42,546 nt of DNA from Negativicutes bacterium (GCA_009930275.1 RZYP01000010.1:1-42546), one strand, 5' to 3'; positions 24,928 to 33,283 are shown, numbered from the stretch's first letter. The notes: generated from the letters alone by a model not told the origin. A program made the numbers and translations.

Positions 24928-25796
24928 AAATAAATCTTCGTCCAATCGTATATCATTCTAAGACCTCCAAAATATAGCCCTTGTTCTGAAAGCAGGTAAA
25001 AAAACTTGCTCAAGGCAACTAAAATAGTAAAAGTTACCAAAAACAGACAAATAACCATTTCTTTTAGTGGCCATAAATCTCCTTTTTTCGAAGTTGGCAA
25101 AAAGACCCCTCTGCTGGTAACAGATAAGGCTAATGTTTGCGCTCTTCGCAGGCATCTTGCCAATAACGGCTTGGCAATATATGGTAAATGCCTTATTATG
25201 CTTCGTCTTCCGCTTTCACTGTCTGAGCGCAATCTTAAAGCAGTAATTATCTCTCCTGTTTCAGATGCAAGAACCGGCAAAAACCTTATAGCCGTAACCA
25301 GTACAAAAGCTATCTGCGGCGATAGTTTCCAGGAAACAAGCGCTTTCAAAAGCTGCCTTGGATCAGAAGTCCAGCAAACCAATAAACCTATCGACATCAT
25401 AATAGAAGAACGGAGCCCTTGCACTGCCCCATACAAAATACCCTCACGATAAATAACCAAACCTCCGGTAAACTTGCCTATTAAACCAGCTCCTGGCGCC
25501 ACTAACACAAACAAAGGCGTCCTTGGGGTTTGCGAAAAGAAAAGCGCTTGGCTGAACATCGAACCCCATAAACCCAATAAGAGCAAAATTGCCAAAGCTT
25601 CCCACTTATAAATGGAAGTTCTAACTGCGAGATGGCAAAGCAGAGTAGCTGTAAATAAGTAAAACAGAGTGCGCGGATTATCTATAATTACAGCTGAAAC
25701 TGCAAAAATGAACAAAACGACCAATTTAGTCCGGCCGCTCAACCTTTGCGACCACTCGGCTGAATCACTGCCTTCCCACAACTGACGCATCGACAT
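24924..25796 (-). CDS. ECF transporter transmembrane subunit (EcfT/CbiQ family)
   Basis: A 290-residue integral membrane protein. An N-terminal segment (LSGRTKLVVLFIFAVSAVII) and a set of hydrophobic helices are followed by the long amphipathic coupling region: EIITALRLRSDSE near 182-194 and the conserved SRG near 228-230 (SVTSRGVF) are the positions that dock on the two ATPase domains. The first of these is RLRS rather than the usual A-R-G. It starts 9 bases after GAGGAGG and overlaps the EcfA gene by 32 bases, and its stop overlaps the next start. It couples the ATPases to a substrate-binding S subunit. Confidence 0.88.
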   Translation of the reverse strand: MSMRQLWEGSDSAEWSQRLSGRTKLVVLFIFAVSAVIIDNPRTLFYLFTATLLCHLAVRTSIYKWEALAILLLLGLWGSMFSQALFFSQTPRTPLFVLVAPGAGLIGKFTGGLVIYREGILYGAVQGLRSSIMMSIGLLVCWTSDPRQLLKALVSWKLSPQIAFVLVTAIRFLPVLASETGEIITALRLRSDSESGRRSIIRHLPYIAKPLLARCLRRAQTLALSVTSRGVFLPTSKKGDLWPLKEMVICLFLVTFTILVALSKFFYLLSEQGLYFGGLRMIYDWTKIYL

Positions 25797-27420
25797 ATTG
25801 CTTTACCTCCTCAACCGTTATACAGCTCGGTATTAACAACTCTTTGGACATTTTCAGCATTGGCGGCTCATTCAAACCGCCTTCCAGCAACTTTTCCGTG
25901 TTGCTTAAGACTCTGCCAGCTGCATCATCCACCAAGAATTTGCCTTCGGACATTAATATTACTCTATCGGCAATTTCCCCTGCCAGTTCAATATCATGAG
26001 TACAAAAAAGAACGCTGCCGCCATCGGCAACAAAAAAAGATATCAGCTCTTTTATCTCGTCCAAACTTTGCTGGTCTTGTCCCGCTGTAGGTTCATCGAG
26101 CAAAAGCAATTTCGGTTTTCTGGCAAGCAAGGCCCCCAGCACAGTGCGCAGCCTTTGTCCTTTGCTTAAAGCCAGTGGAAAGTCATTAATGTATTCCCTC
26201 AATGACATTTTATCAATAATAGTGTTAATATACTTTTCATCAGCGTACTTGTTTTTCCAATTCAATTCCTCTAAAACACTGTCAGCAAGAAGCATTAAGT
26301 CCGGCTCTTGGCGTAAGTAACCTATTAAATGTGCGTTAGTAATAACAGCTTCATGCAAAAAATTTAATTCGCCTGCGGAAGGTTTAGTCAAACCCGCCAA
26401 AATATTCATCAATGTACTTTTACCTGCTCCATTATAACCCATCAAAGCAACAGTTTGTCCAGGATAAATGTCGAATGAAATGTCATGTAAGGTAGCTTTT
26501 TTGGCACCGGGGTAAGTAAAGGCAATATTTTTTGCAGAAAGCAAACTCTCTGCCAGTTCTTTTCTTTCCTTAAAACAAAAGTTTATACCTCGTTTAATGT
26601 TACACTCACTCTCTATAATTCCGGCCAAACTTTTTGTCTCACTTTCAAGCTTGGAAAGGTTCAGTTGCCTTGCAAGTTTAATATTTTGAGGCTCACGCAG
26701 ACCAACTGCCTGCTTGGCACCAATCTTATCCCAAGCTTCCTCGATAGGACCGTCATAAACAATTTTACCCTCATACATCATCGCTAAACGTGAAAAATAC
26801 TTTGCAAGCTCGTTAACGCGATGCTCCGCTATGATAATCGATATTCCATCATTAATGTTAAGTGAGCACAAAATCTCCATGAAATCTTTTACACCCTGCG
26901 GATTCATCTGGCTTACAGGCTCGTCCAATACCAAAAGCTTAGGTTTTGTAACTAAAACAGAGGCCAAAGCTAACCTTTGCCTTTGCCCTCCGGAAAGCTC
27001 GTGTATGCTTCTTTTCTCAAAGCCTGCCAACCCTACTTTTTGCAAAGTAGCGGAAACAGAAGAACTAATAGCTTCCTCCGCAAAACCCTGATTTTCGAGT
27101 GCAAAGCCTACTTCATCCTCAACTGTCATTGCAAATAGCTGATCATCAGGCGTCTGATAAACAGATCCTACCATTACACCGACTTCTTCCGGAGATAAAT
27201 CCGAAATGTTTTGTCCGTCAATAACTACATTTCCATTTAATTCGCCTTCACTGGTAGCCCTTAGCAACCCACTCACAGCTTTGAGTAAAGTTGATTTGCC
27301 ACACCCCGACCTGCCGGCCAGAATCAACATTTCTCCCCTCTTCAGGCGAAGTGAAATATTATGTAAGGTAAAAGCAGTTCTCGTTTTATATCTATACGAA
27401 AGATTTTCTAAAACTAACAT
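25765..27420 (-). CDS. Double energy-coupling-factor ATPase (EcfA1-EcfA2 fusion)
   Basis: A 551-residue protein carrying two complete ABC ATPase domains. Domain 1: Walker A GRSGCGKST (36-44), signature LSGGQ (142-146), Walker B LLVLDEPVSQMNP. Domain 2: Walker A GYNGAGKST (328-336), a modified signature LSKGQ (418-422), Walker B LLLLDEPTAGQD. This is the fused layout of YkoD-type ECF systems. It begins 1 base after the stop of the S-component-like gene and overlaps ecfT, forming a complete ECF module (S-like, A-A, T). Confidence 0.92.
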   Translation of the reverse strand: MLVLENLSYRYKTRTAFTLHNISLRLKRGEMLILAGRSGCGKSTLLKAVSGLLRATSEGELNGNVVIDGQNISDLSPEEVGVMVGSVYQTPDDQLFAMTVEDEVGFALENQGFAEEAISSSVSATLQKVGLAGFEKRSIHELSGGQRQRLALASVLVTKPKLLVLDEPVSQMNPQGVKDFMEILCSLNINDGISIIIAEHRVNELAKYFSRLAMMYEGKIVYDGPIEEAWDKIGAKQAVGLREPQNIKLARQLNLSKLESETKSLAGIIESECNIKRGINFCFKERKELAESLLSAKNIAFTYPGAKKATLHDISFDIYPGQTVALMGYNGAGKSTLMNILAGLTKPSAGELNFLHEAVITNAHLIGYLRQEPDLMLLADSVLEELNWKNKYADEKYINTIIDKMSLREYINDFPLALSKGQRLRTVLGALLARKPKLLLLDEPTAGQDQQSLDEIKELISFFVADGGSVLFCTHDIELAGEIADRVILMSEGKFLVDDAAGRVLSNTEKLLEGGLNEPPMLKMSKELLIPSCITVEEVKQYVDASVVGRQ

Positions 27421-27421
27421 A

Positions 27422-29095
27422 CTATTCCCCCATTACCTGCTGCAATTTGCAGCCCACTTTATAGCCCATGAGGCAGCCAAAAGAACTATACAACAGTCCG
27501 TTGACGAGCATATACAAAAATATGTACCAGTCTGCATAGTATAGCCTATAGAAAAACATCATCTGCTCTAAATTTATCATAGTAATGAAGGCATCCGCCA
27601 CGCCGACCATGATAGAGACAAAAACTATATACCGCTTTGACAAGCTGCTAATTCTATAAAACCCGCAAAGCCACATTACGCTTTCCAAGACAACTATATA
27701 TACTGCATAACTCAAAATTCCAATGGGTGTAAACTTGCCGAACATAAGTCCCGCAAGCATCCATTTAAGAAAGAACATTAAAGCCACTACACCGGGTTTT
27801 CTGTACAAAACTAACAACGACATGACAAGAAGATAAAGTAATATTCCGTTTAAAATTCCAGTGACTAATCCTGAAAACGGTCCTAATATTACATGCAAAA
27901 AATCACCAAGCAACGTCGATGGCAGAACTACCCCGCCGAAAGCAACCGCCGCAAACAAAGAAACCGTTATTGCACCTTTGGCTCCGATTCCAATGATACA
28001 CTTTTTTAAATTGCTAAAATTATATATTAATAACAATAAGCAAAAAAATGAAAAACCAACGGCAAAAATGCCCATGCTTCTTTGTTTTATAATTTTTATC
28101 GGCGTTTCATAAACTTTCTTCTGGCCGCTTCCCTCAACCGTCACCCTTAAATTATATTCGCCTTCAATGATCTTGAACTGGTCAACATAAATTGGTAAAA
28201 TAAATGACTGATTTTTGATTCCATCCAATGAAATTAACGCGGTACTTGCGTCTTGTCCTCCCTTAGTTTCAACCCATCCCTGTTCTGCTTCGTTTTCACT
28301 TAAGCTTGTCATGCAAAGTCCGGGGACGACTGTGCCTAAAACTTTATCTACCAGCTCGGCTTTAAATTTCAATACTCTTTTATCAAGCTGCGGGTTTCGC
28401 ATTTCAAGAAAAACATGTGCCGCCGGGTGATTAAAAACCGCTGCCCAGTTTGTAGTTCCGCCCCCCGTCATCCTATTACGAAAGCCTTCTAATGTTGTAT
28501 CACGGATGTAAATAGTGCCATCCTGAGCTCTCTCGTCCTTATGACCAAGATTATCTACAGGCAAGGTAAGCGATTGAATATACCAGTTGAATTTTGAAAC
28601 ATCCGGATAAGACTTTCCCTCTTTGGAGAAATTCATACCCTCAGAAATAAGCGCCGTATGCATAAAACTTATTATTTCTTCTTTTTCCCACGAACCGCCT
28701 GAAAGCTTAACTCTGATTTCGTTTTTACCTTCAGCCAAATCAGGCTCAGACCTCAAATAAAGCAAATCAAAGTTTTGACCATAATTTGCTGATAGTTCAA
28801 CATCTTTAAACAAAACTAACCCCGCTTCGTTCTCTTGAGAACGCCATGCGGAGTTTTCCTCTGGTCTGATCCCAAAAGGCAAAAGCACCTCCAGCCTTAC
28901 TTTTTGGGGCTGCGGATCATTGTAATTTTCAATGTTAATATACAAGGGCTGAGTGCCACTGCCATATGTTTCATTTTGCAGCTTGCTATCAAGGCTGTAT
29001 GGATACGCAGCATAAAGATCAACCTCACCGGCGAAAGCAATACCCGTAAGATTGAATAACGAAAAAATTAATAAAAGCAAGCCCTTGTATATCAT
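27422..29095 (-). CDS. Signal peptide + large periplasmic domain fused to an ECF S-component-like membrane domain
   Basis: A 557-residue protein. Residues 1-22 are a signal peptide (cleavage near AFA-GE). Residues about 23-340 are a hydrophilic, beta-rich exported region with repeated strand patterns (KVRLEVLLPFGI, NEIRVKLSG, YNLRVTVEGSG). After a linking helix at 341-360 come about six hydrophobic segments between 370 and 550 (ITVSLFAAVAFGGVVLP, VTGILNGILLYLLVMSLLV, VALMFFLKWMLAGLMFG, LSYAVYIVVLESVMWLCG, YIVFVSIMVGVADAFIT, WYIFLYMLVNGLLYSSFG), the size and count expected of an ECF substrate-binding (S) subunit. The EcfA and EcfT genes follow directly (1-base gap). It is not CbiM (no HIPDG start). 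Corrinoid binding is inferred from the riboswitch-controlled operon. Nothing like the exported domain was recognised. Confidence 0.75.
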   Translation of the reverse strand: MIYKGLLLLIFSLFNLTGIAFAGEVDLYAAYPYSLDSKLQNETYGSGTQPLYINIENYNDPQPQKVRLEVLLPFGIRPEENSAWRSQENEAGLVLFKDVELSANYGQNFDLLYLRSEPDLAEGKNEIRVKLSGGSWEKEEIISFMHTALISEGMNFSKEGKSYPDVSKFNWYIQSLTLPVDNLGHKDERAQDGTIYIRDTTLEGFRNRMTGGGTTNWAAVFNHPAAHVFLEMRNPQLDKRVLKFKAELVDKVLGTVVPGLCMTSLSENEAEQGWVETKGGQDASTALISLDGIKNQSFILPIYVDQFKIIEGEYNLRVTVEGSGQKKVYETPIKIIKQRSMGIFAVGFSFFCLLLLIYNFSNLKKCIIGIGAKGAITVSLFAAVAFGGVVLPSTLLGDFLHVILGPFSGLVTGILNGILLYLLVMSLLVLYRKPGVVALMFFLKWMLAGLMFGKFTPIGILSYAVYIVVLESVMWLCGFYRISSLSKRYIVFVSIMVGVADAFITMINLEQMMFFYRLYYADWYIFLYMLVNGLLYSSFGCLMGYKVGCKLQQVMGE

Positions 29096-29130
29096 TTTAT
29101 CTCCTTATGCAAAAGCGTCAAAATTAAAAT

Positions 29131-29940
29131 TTACCTTAATCGGAACGATATGGGAACATAAGTATAACAGCGTATTGGTTGCCCTGCTCCATTTTTTGCA
29201 GGCGTAAAACTCCAATTATAACAAGCAGCAACAGCAGCTTCGTCCAATTCATCTGCACCAGACGAACCATCGACAACGACTTCTTCAACCTCACCGTCTG
29301 CTCCAATAAGCAGCCTTACTGTCGTTGTCCCTTCAATGCCAGCCCTTCTTGCGCTGCTGGGATAAACCGGTTCCCGATGAGAGATTATCCTTGGCGGCAC
29401 TGCAGGTGATCCCATTCCATCGCCTACACCAGGGCCGGTACCATTACCATCTCCTGAACCATGACCCCCGCCTTTGCCACTTCCGGAGCCTGAACCACTG
29501 CCACTGCCAGAACCTGACCCAGAACCCGACCCACTGCCAGTTCCATTTCCGGTCACACTACTGCTTGGGTTTGAAGAAATTTTTCCGTCAGTATTCATCT
29601 GAGCGGGTTCCATTACTTTTTCTTCGGCATTATTCGTATAACTTTCTTTGTGCTCTTGCGTAATCTTATCTAAAATATCATTTAAATTCTGCTGCTTAGC
29701 AGAAATGCTTTCGGTATGTGCGGGACTTGAGGGCTTTTCTTCACCGACAGCCGAACCTTTGTTGGCTCCACCGCCGCCACCGCCGCCACCGCCAACGACG
29801 GCAATTTCGATTATCTTGCTATCGACTTTATTGCCTGCCAACAAGCCGGTTAATGCCAAAAAAGCAACAAGAAAAATATGAAATGCAAGAGAACCCGCAA
29901 AACTAAATTTCAATCTTTGCTTTGAATTACCGTACATCAT
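29131..29940 (-). CDS. tonB: TonB energy-transducing protein with a glycine/serine-rich linker
   Basis: A 269-residue protein. One N-terminal membrane helix (about 11-36) contains Ser17 and His21 in the S-x3-H arrangement TonB uses to engage ExbB/ExbD. A run of nine glycines begins at residue 50, and a long (Gly-Ser)n tract lies at about 130-160. The C-terminal TonB domain (about 180-269) has REPVYPSSARRAGIEGTTTVRLLI and ends in a PISFRLR strand. Most TonB linkers are rich in Pro with Lys or Glu; this one is flexible Gly/Ser with some Pro near its end. The ATG overlaps the exbD stop (ATGA). It should energise the receptor at 33318-35291. Confidence 0.92.
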   Translation of the reverse strand: MMYGNSKQRLKFSFAGSLAFHIFLVAFLALTGLLAGNKVDSKIIEIAVVGGGGGGGGGANKGSAVGEEKPSSPAHTESISAKQQNLNDILDKITQEHKESYTNNAEEKVMEPAQMNTDGKISSNPSSSVTGNGTGSGSGSGSGSGSGSGSGSGSGKGGGHGSGDGNGTGPGVGDGMGSPAVPPRIISHREPVYPSSARRAGIEGTTTVRLLIGADGEVEEVVVDGSSGADELDEAAVAACYNWSFTPAKNGAGQPIRCYTYVPISFRLR

Positions 29941-30350
29941 TTACCAGCTCCCGCGTCTGTAGCCAAACCAAAACGATTAATTCCCGCACCTTTTAGAGCA
30001 TCAAGCACAGTTATTACCTGCCCATAATCAGCATCTTTATCAGCACGTATCACTATAGCAAAGCCCGGATTTAATTTCTGTTCCATCACGGCCTGCATTG
30101 CTAAACTTTTGATATTTGTCTCTTTATCCCCCAGCCAAATGGAACCGTCCTTTTTTATAGAAACTGCGAAAGTCGTTTTAACATCAACTGCTGAATTATC
30201 AGCAACCGGTAATTTTATTGGTATAGTTTTCATGTCAACCATGTACATGGTACTTAGCATGAAAAATACAAGCAAGAAAAACATAATATCAATCATTGGT
30301 ATTATCATTAAGTCAGGCGTTTTAAGCTGCCTGCTATCTCTAAGCTTCAT
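29937..30350 (-). CDS. exbD: ExbD proton-channel subunit
   Basis: A 137-residue protein, with the start placed at ATG 30350 behind GGAGG; the longer frame to 30506 is an out-of-frame read of exbB. After a short cytoplasmic N-terminus (MKLRDSRQLKTPDLMIIPMIDI) comes one membrane helix (FFLLVFFMLSTMYM) with the Asp of PMIDI at its edge, which carries the protons, then a periplasmic domain ending in VLDALKGAGINRFGLAT. It overlaps exbB by 11 bases and tonB by 4. Confidence 0.93.
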   Translation of the reverse strand: MKLRDSRQLKTPDLMIIPMIDIMFFLLVFFMLSTMYMVDMKTIPIKLPVADNSAVDVKTTFAVSIKKDGSIWLGDKETNIKSLAMQAVMEQKLNPGFAIVIRADKDADYGQVITVLDALKGAGINRFGLATDAGAGK

Positions 30351-30966
30351 GGCTGCCTCCACGGCTTCCGGCTTCGAGCAATGCGGAGAAACATTGCTCC
30401 ATATTTGTAATAACGCTGTCCAGCCTTTGTGCAAAGTAAGAATGAGCCGCAAGAGCAATAATAGCAACGCAAAGCCCAGTCGCTGTTGCAATAAGCGCCT
30501 CTCCAATGCCTCCGGTAATTGCCATTGGCTGACCGGCCTGCAAATTAAAGACGCTGAAAGAATTGATCATTCCAACTATTGTTCCCAGTAATCCGAGCAA
30601 AGGAGACATCGTTACTATTACGCCCAGATAACTTACTCGGTTTCTAAGCCTGGCAATAATAAGACCAGCCTGTGCCTCCATATAATTGAATTTTCTTGTG
30701 TTATCCCCATTTAGCTTCATTGTTTCACAAAGTATTTGTGCACAAGCGCCCTTAGAATTAGAAGTAAGATTCATAGCCTCTTGAACCTTATTTGCGGCCA
30801 TTAATGAGCAATAATTCTCAGCAAAGTCACTGCCGGAATCCGCTTCTTTATAAAAAAGAAATCTTTCAATAGCAATCGTAATTACCAAAATAGAGCAGAA
30901 CAATAACGGCCACATAACAAGGCCACCCTTAGAAAAATACTCAGTAACTGTTTTAATAGCTTCCAT
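30340..30966 (-). CDS. exbB: ExbB proton-channel subunit (MotA/TolQ/ExbB family)
   Basis: A 208-residue membrane protein with three helices: GGLVMWPLLFCSILVITIAIERF near 14-36, YLGVIVTMSPLLGLLGTIVGMINSF near 113-137 and GIGEALIATATGLCVAIIALAAHSYF near 153-178. The LLGLLGTIVGMI and GIGEALIATATGL stretches are family hallmarks. With ExbD and TonB it couples the proton gradient to outer-membrane uptake. It starts 49 bases after the btuD stop. Confidence 0.95.
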   Translation of the reverse strand: MEAIKTVTEYFSKGGLVMWPLLFCSILVITIAIERFLFYKEADSGSDFAENYCSLMAANKVQEAMNLTSNSKGACAQILCETMKLNGDNTRKFNYMEAQAGLIIARLRNRVSYLGVIVTMSPLLGLLGTIVGMINSFSVFNLQAGQPMAITGGIGEALIATATGLCVAIIALAAHSYFAQRLDSVITNMEQCFSALLEAGSRGGSHEA

Positions 30967-31015
30967 CCTTGTGCCTCCCAGAATTTTAATATTATTTTTA
31001 TTTAAGTGACTTTTA

Positions 31016-31861
31016 TTATCTATTAATCACACAATTTTCGCAAATAGCTCTGACTAACAATTCCTTCCTCTCCTCATCTTCTTCACCAGGAATTGTTGTA
31101 ACTTCTATGCCTCCGCTTTCAGGATTTCTGGTAACAATCACAGGCACCTTATAAGCAATACTTAAGTGCCCTGAATCCAAAACTTTGGCAGGAGAACCAT
31201 CTGCAAGAATGCCACCATTAGCCACCAAAAGCAAACGGTCACAAAATTTAGCTGCCAAATTAAGTTCATGCGCAACCATTATAACTGTTTTACCGGCTTT
31301 GCATAATGCTTTACAAAATCTGAAAATTTCTTCCTGATATACAATGTCCAGTCCTGTAGTAGGTTCGTCTAAAAAGAGCACAGGCGTTTTTTGCGCTAAA
31401 ACTTTCGCCAACAAAATTCGTTGCTTTTGTCCGCCTGATACTTGTTCAACTGAAGACTCGGCAAGATTCCAGACACCGGTGTATTCCATACATTGCTTAA
31501 CAATTATTTCATCTTCCAGACTTTCACCTTGCCACCATTCCAAGTATGGATAACGGCCGGCCATAACAAGTTCCTTCCCTGTATAGCCAAAAGACACGTC
31601 TACGTGTTGCTGTAAATATGCTACTGTACACGCAAACTCTCTTTCCGACAATTCATCGGCATTTTTGCCAAAAATCTTTATATTGCCTTGCTGTTTCGGC
31701 AAAAGTCCCCGCATAGTTTTAAGCAATGTGCTTTTACCGGCACCATTGGGGCCGATAATACCAATCATTTCACCGCTTTTAACCAGAAATGAAACATCCT
31801 CTAAAATATTTTTATTTTGGTACCCCGCTGACAAATTTTCGACAGAAATAACTTTTTCCAT
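31016..31861 (-). CDS. btuD: ABC transporter ATP-binding protein of the BtuD/FecE type
   Basis: A 281-residue ATPase with Walker A GPNGAGKST (37-45), the QQHVDVSFGYTGKELVMAGRYPYL stretch typical of iron/B12 importer ATPases, signature VSGGQKQR near 140, Walker B VLFLDEPTTGLD and the switch His in MVAHELNLAA. The start is ATG 31861, behind GAAGGACT; the frame extends upstream to 31978 through the end of btuF but without sense. The cognate permease BtuC is not adjacent on either side. B12 specificity is inferred from the riboswitch and the neighbouring btuF. Confidence 0.88.
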   Translation of the reverse strand: MEKVISVENLSAGYQNKNILEDVSFLVKSGEMIGIIGPNGAGKSTLLKTMRGLLPKQQGNIKIFGKNADELSEREFACTVAYLQQHVDVSFGYTGKELVMAGRYPYLEWWQGESLEDEIIVKQCMEYTGVWNLAESSVEQVSGGQKQRILLAKVLAQKTPVLFLDEPTTGLDIVYQEEIFRFCKALCKAGKTVIMVAHELNLAAKFCDRLLLVANGGILADGSPAKVLDSGHLSIAYKVPVIVTRNPESGGIEVTTIPGEEDEERKELLVRAICENCVINR

Positions 31862-31925
31862 TAGTCCTTCTTTCTTTCGCCTGCTTTTGCGAAAAGATAA
31901 TTGCTGTTGGAGATATGATTTAATT

Positions 31926-32912
31926 CTACTTAAAATTATCTGGATAAGCTGCCTGTGCAATTTCTTCTGCAGCATCAACTACATAATGAGAAATACTGTA
32001 TAGTGCCGCATCATGTATCTGAATCAGTTTATTATTGCGAATTGCCTTTACTGTTTGATACGAACTATCATTTTTTGTCGCTTGTATCAACCTTTCAGCA
32101 TCTCCCTTGTTGTCGAAATCCCATGTAGGCATAAGAAATATGTCAGGATCAATAGCAACAATCTGCTCTTTGGTAATCGACTCGTTTTTGTCAATACCGG
32201 TTTCAGAAACACCATTAATTACGTGTGCGTGCTTACATATATCATCAAAAGTCGTACCTTTGCCTCCGAACGCGCCCATTAAGGATAAAGCCACAACTGT
32301 TTGTCTTTTATTGTCGGGAATATCCCTGAGCTTATATTCTAAAGCGGCAAGCCTCTTTTGCATTGTTGCCACAATAATTTCCCCATTTTTTTCTTCATGA
32401 ACAACCTTAGCAATTTCATGAATTGATTTTTGTATTTCCGCAATTGTTACCGGCGTTTTATACACATACACAGGTATACCAATACCACGCAGATTTTGTG
32501 CCAATTCTATTCCTATCCAATCAGGAACTATAACGAGATCAGGTTCTAACATAAGCAGCTGTTCCATGTTTTTAACTCTTACTCTTTGCTTTACAGCTTT
32601 AGCCTTTTCTGCAACCGATGAGATACCGGGGTCATCAGCTAAATTTGTCAATGCAACAATCCTATCAGGGTTTACCATATCGAGCAAAATTTCATCTACA
32701 CTGATGCTTAACGAAACTATCCTTTTGGGTTTTTCTTTAAAAACGAGATTAACACCTGTCGCATCAATAACAGAATAACCCCGTACATTATCATAATTAT
32801 TTCTGGTTGCATCCTTGCTGCAGCCAGAAATAAGAAACATCCAAAAAAGTATAAGTATAAATGTATATTTGGTAATATTATTTTTCAAGTTCGCACCAAT
32901 TAATCCTTTCAT
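31926..32912 (-). CDS. btuF: BtuF-like periplasmic corrinoid-binding lipoprotein
   Basis: A 328-residue substrate-binding protein of the BtuF/FepB fold. An N-terminal hydrophobic stretch leads to the lipobox LISGC, so Cys31 would be lipidated. The binding protein proper follows with VIDATGVNLVFKEKPKRIVSLS, ISVDEILLDM, NMEQLLMLEPDLVIVPDW and a C-terminal lobe with KEQIVAIDPDIFLMPTW. It is the first gene after riboswitch D. The ATG at 32912 lies 4 bases below a strong hairpin and no clear ribosome-binding site precedes it, so the true start may be a few codons downstream. Confidence 0.88.
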   Translation of the reverse strand: MKGLIGANLKNNITKYTFILILFWMFLISGCSKDATRNNYDNVRGYSVIDATGVNLVFKEKPKRIVSLSISVDEILLDMVNPDRIVALTNLADDPGISSVAEKAKAVKQRVRVKNMEQLLMLEPDLVIVPDWIGIELAQNLRGIGIPVYVYKTPVTIAEIQKSIHEIAKVVHEEKNGEIIVATMQKRLAALEYKLRDIPDNKRQTVVALSLMGAFGGKGTTFDDICKHAHVINGVSETGIDKNESITKEQIVAIDPDIFLMPTWDFDNKGDAERLIQATKNDSSYQTVKAIRNNKLIQIHDAALYSISHYVVDAAEEIAQAAYPDNFK

Positions 32913-32915
32913 AAT

Positions 32916-32948
32916 TTAAAACGAGGACAAACTCTGTCCTCGTTTTAA
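32916..32948 (-). terminator. Strong hairpin directly upstream of btuF
   Basis: A 13-bp stem (TAAAACGAGGAC/GTCCTCGTTTTA plus one more pair) with a 7-base loop ends four bases before the btuF ATG. The 3' arm ends in GTTTTAAATT, so it could act as a second intrinsic terminator or block ribosome access. Confidence 0.6.
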
Positions 32949-32963
32949 GAAACTTTAGAGACC

Positions 32964-33000
32964 GCAAAAAAGAGCCTTCCTGCTTATGCGGGAAGGCTCA
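32964..33000 (-). terminator. Intrinsic terminator behind riboswitch D
   Basis: The minus strand reads GAGCCTTCC, a 10-base loop, GGAAGGCTC and then TTTTTTG. It sits about 30 bases after the aptamer. Confidence 0.88.
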
Positions 33001-33030
33001 ATATTTGTGAAAAAACCAAACTTTCACAAT

Positions 33031-33213
33031 TACCTTCCTATCTCTCGTAGGATTCAAGGCAATCAACAACTAGGCAGTTCTCCTGACTCAGAATCATTGC
33101 TCCACCAAGCCTTCCCAGAATATTCCAGTGGCATAGTTTGGCTTCGCTCCTCATTACAGTGGCGGGACCGCATCGGCTTTGCACCGATTTCCCTATTAAG
33201 CTTTTCAGCACCT
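33031..33213 (-). promoter_or_regulatory. Cobalamin riboswitch D (transport operon)
   Basis: Read on the minus strand: AGGTGCTG start, GCGGTCCCGCCACTGTAATG core, GCCACTGG and GGGAAGGC in the peripheral arm, GAGTCAGGAGAACTGCCTAG box and a terminal hairpin with CCTACGAGAGATAGG. It controls the 12-gene btuF-to-permease operon. Confidence 0.95.
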
Positions 33214-33254
33214 ATTGCATGCATAATTTATTCTTTTATCAACAACCATAGTGT

Positions 33255-33283
33255 ATTTTAACATGGGCAAAAATCAATGTCAA
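33255..33283 (-). promoter_or_regulatory. Promoter of the riboswitch D operon
   Basis: TTGACA (33278-33283), 17-base spacer and TAAAAT (33255-33260) on the minus strand. The aptamer begins about 42 bases downstream of the -10. It lies in the 405-base gap between the receptor gene and btuF. Confidence 0.85.

Noticed and set aside
29400..29560. Repetitive DNA considered as a CRISPR or tandem-repeat array
   Set aside because: It is the codon-level image of the Gly-Ser tract in tonB: short, imperfect hexamer repeats inside a coding frame, without spacers.
30351..30506. Upstream extension of exbD to 30506
   Set aside because: The extension is an out-of-frame read of the exbB 3' end; ATG 30350 has a good GGAGG site and matches the normal ExbD start.
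31862..31978. Upstream extension of btuD to 31978
   Set aside because: It runs through the btuF 3' end and the intergenic gap; the family N-terminus and a ribosome-binding site fit ATG 31861.
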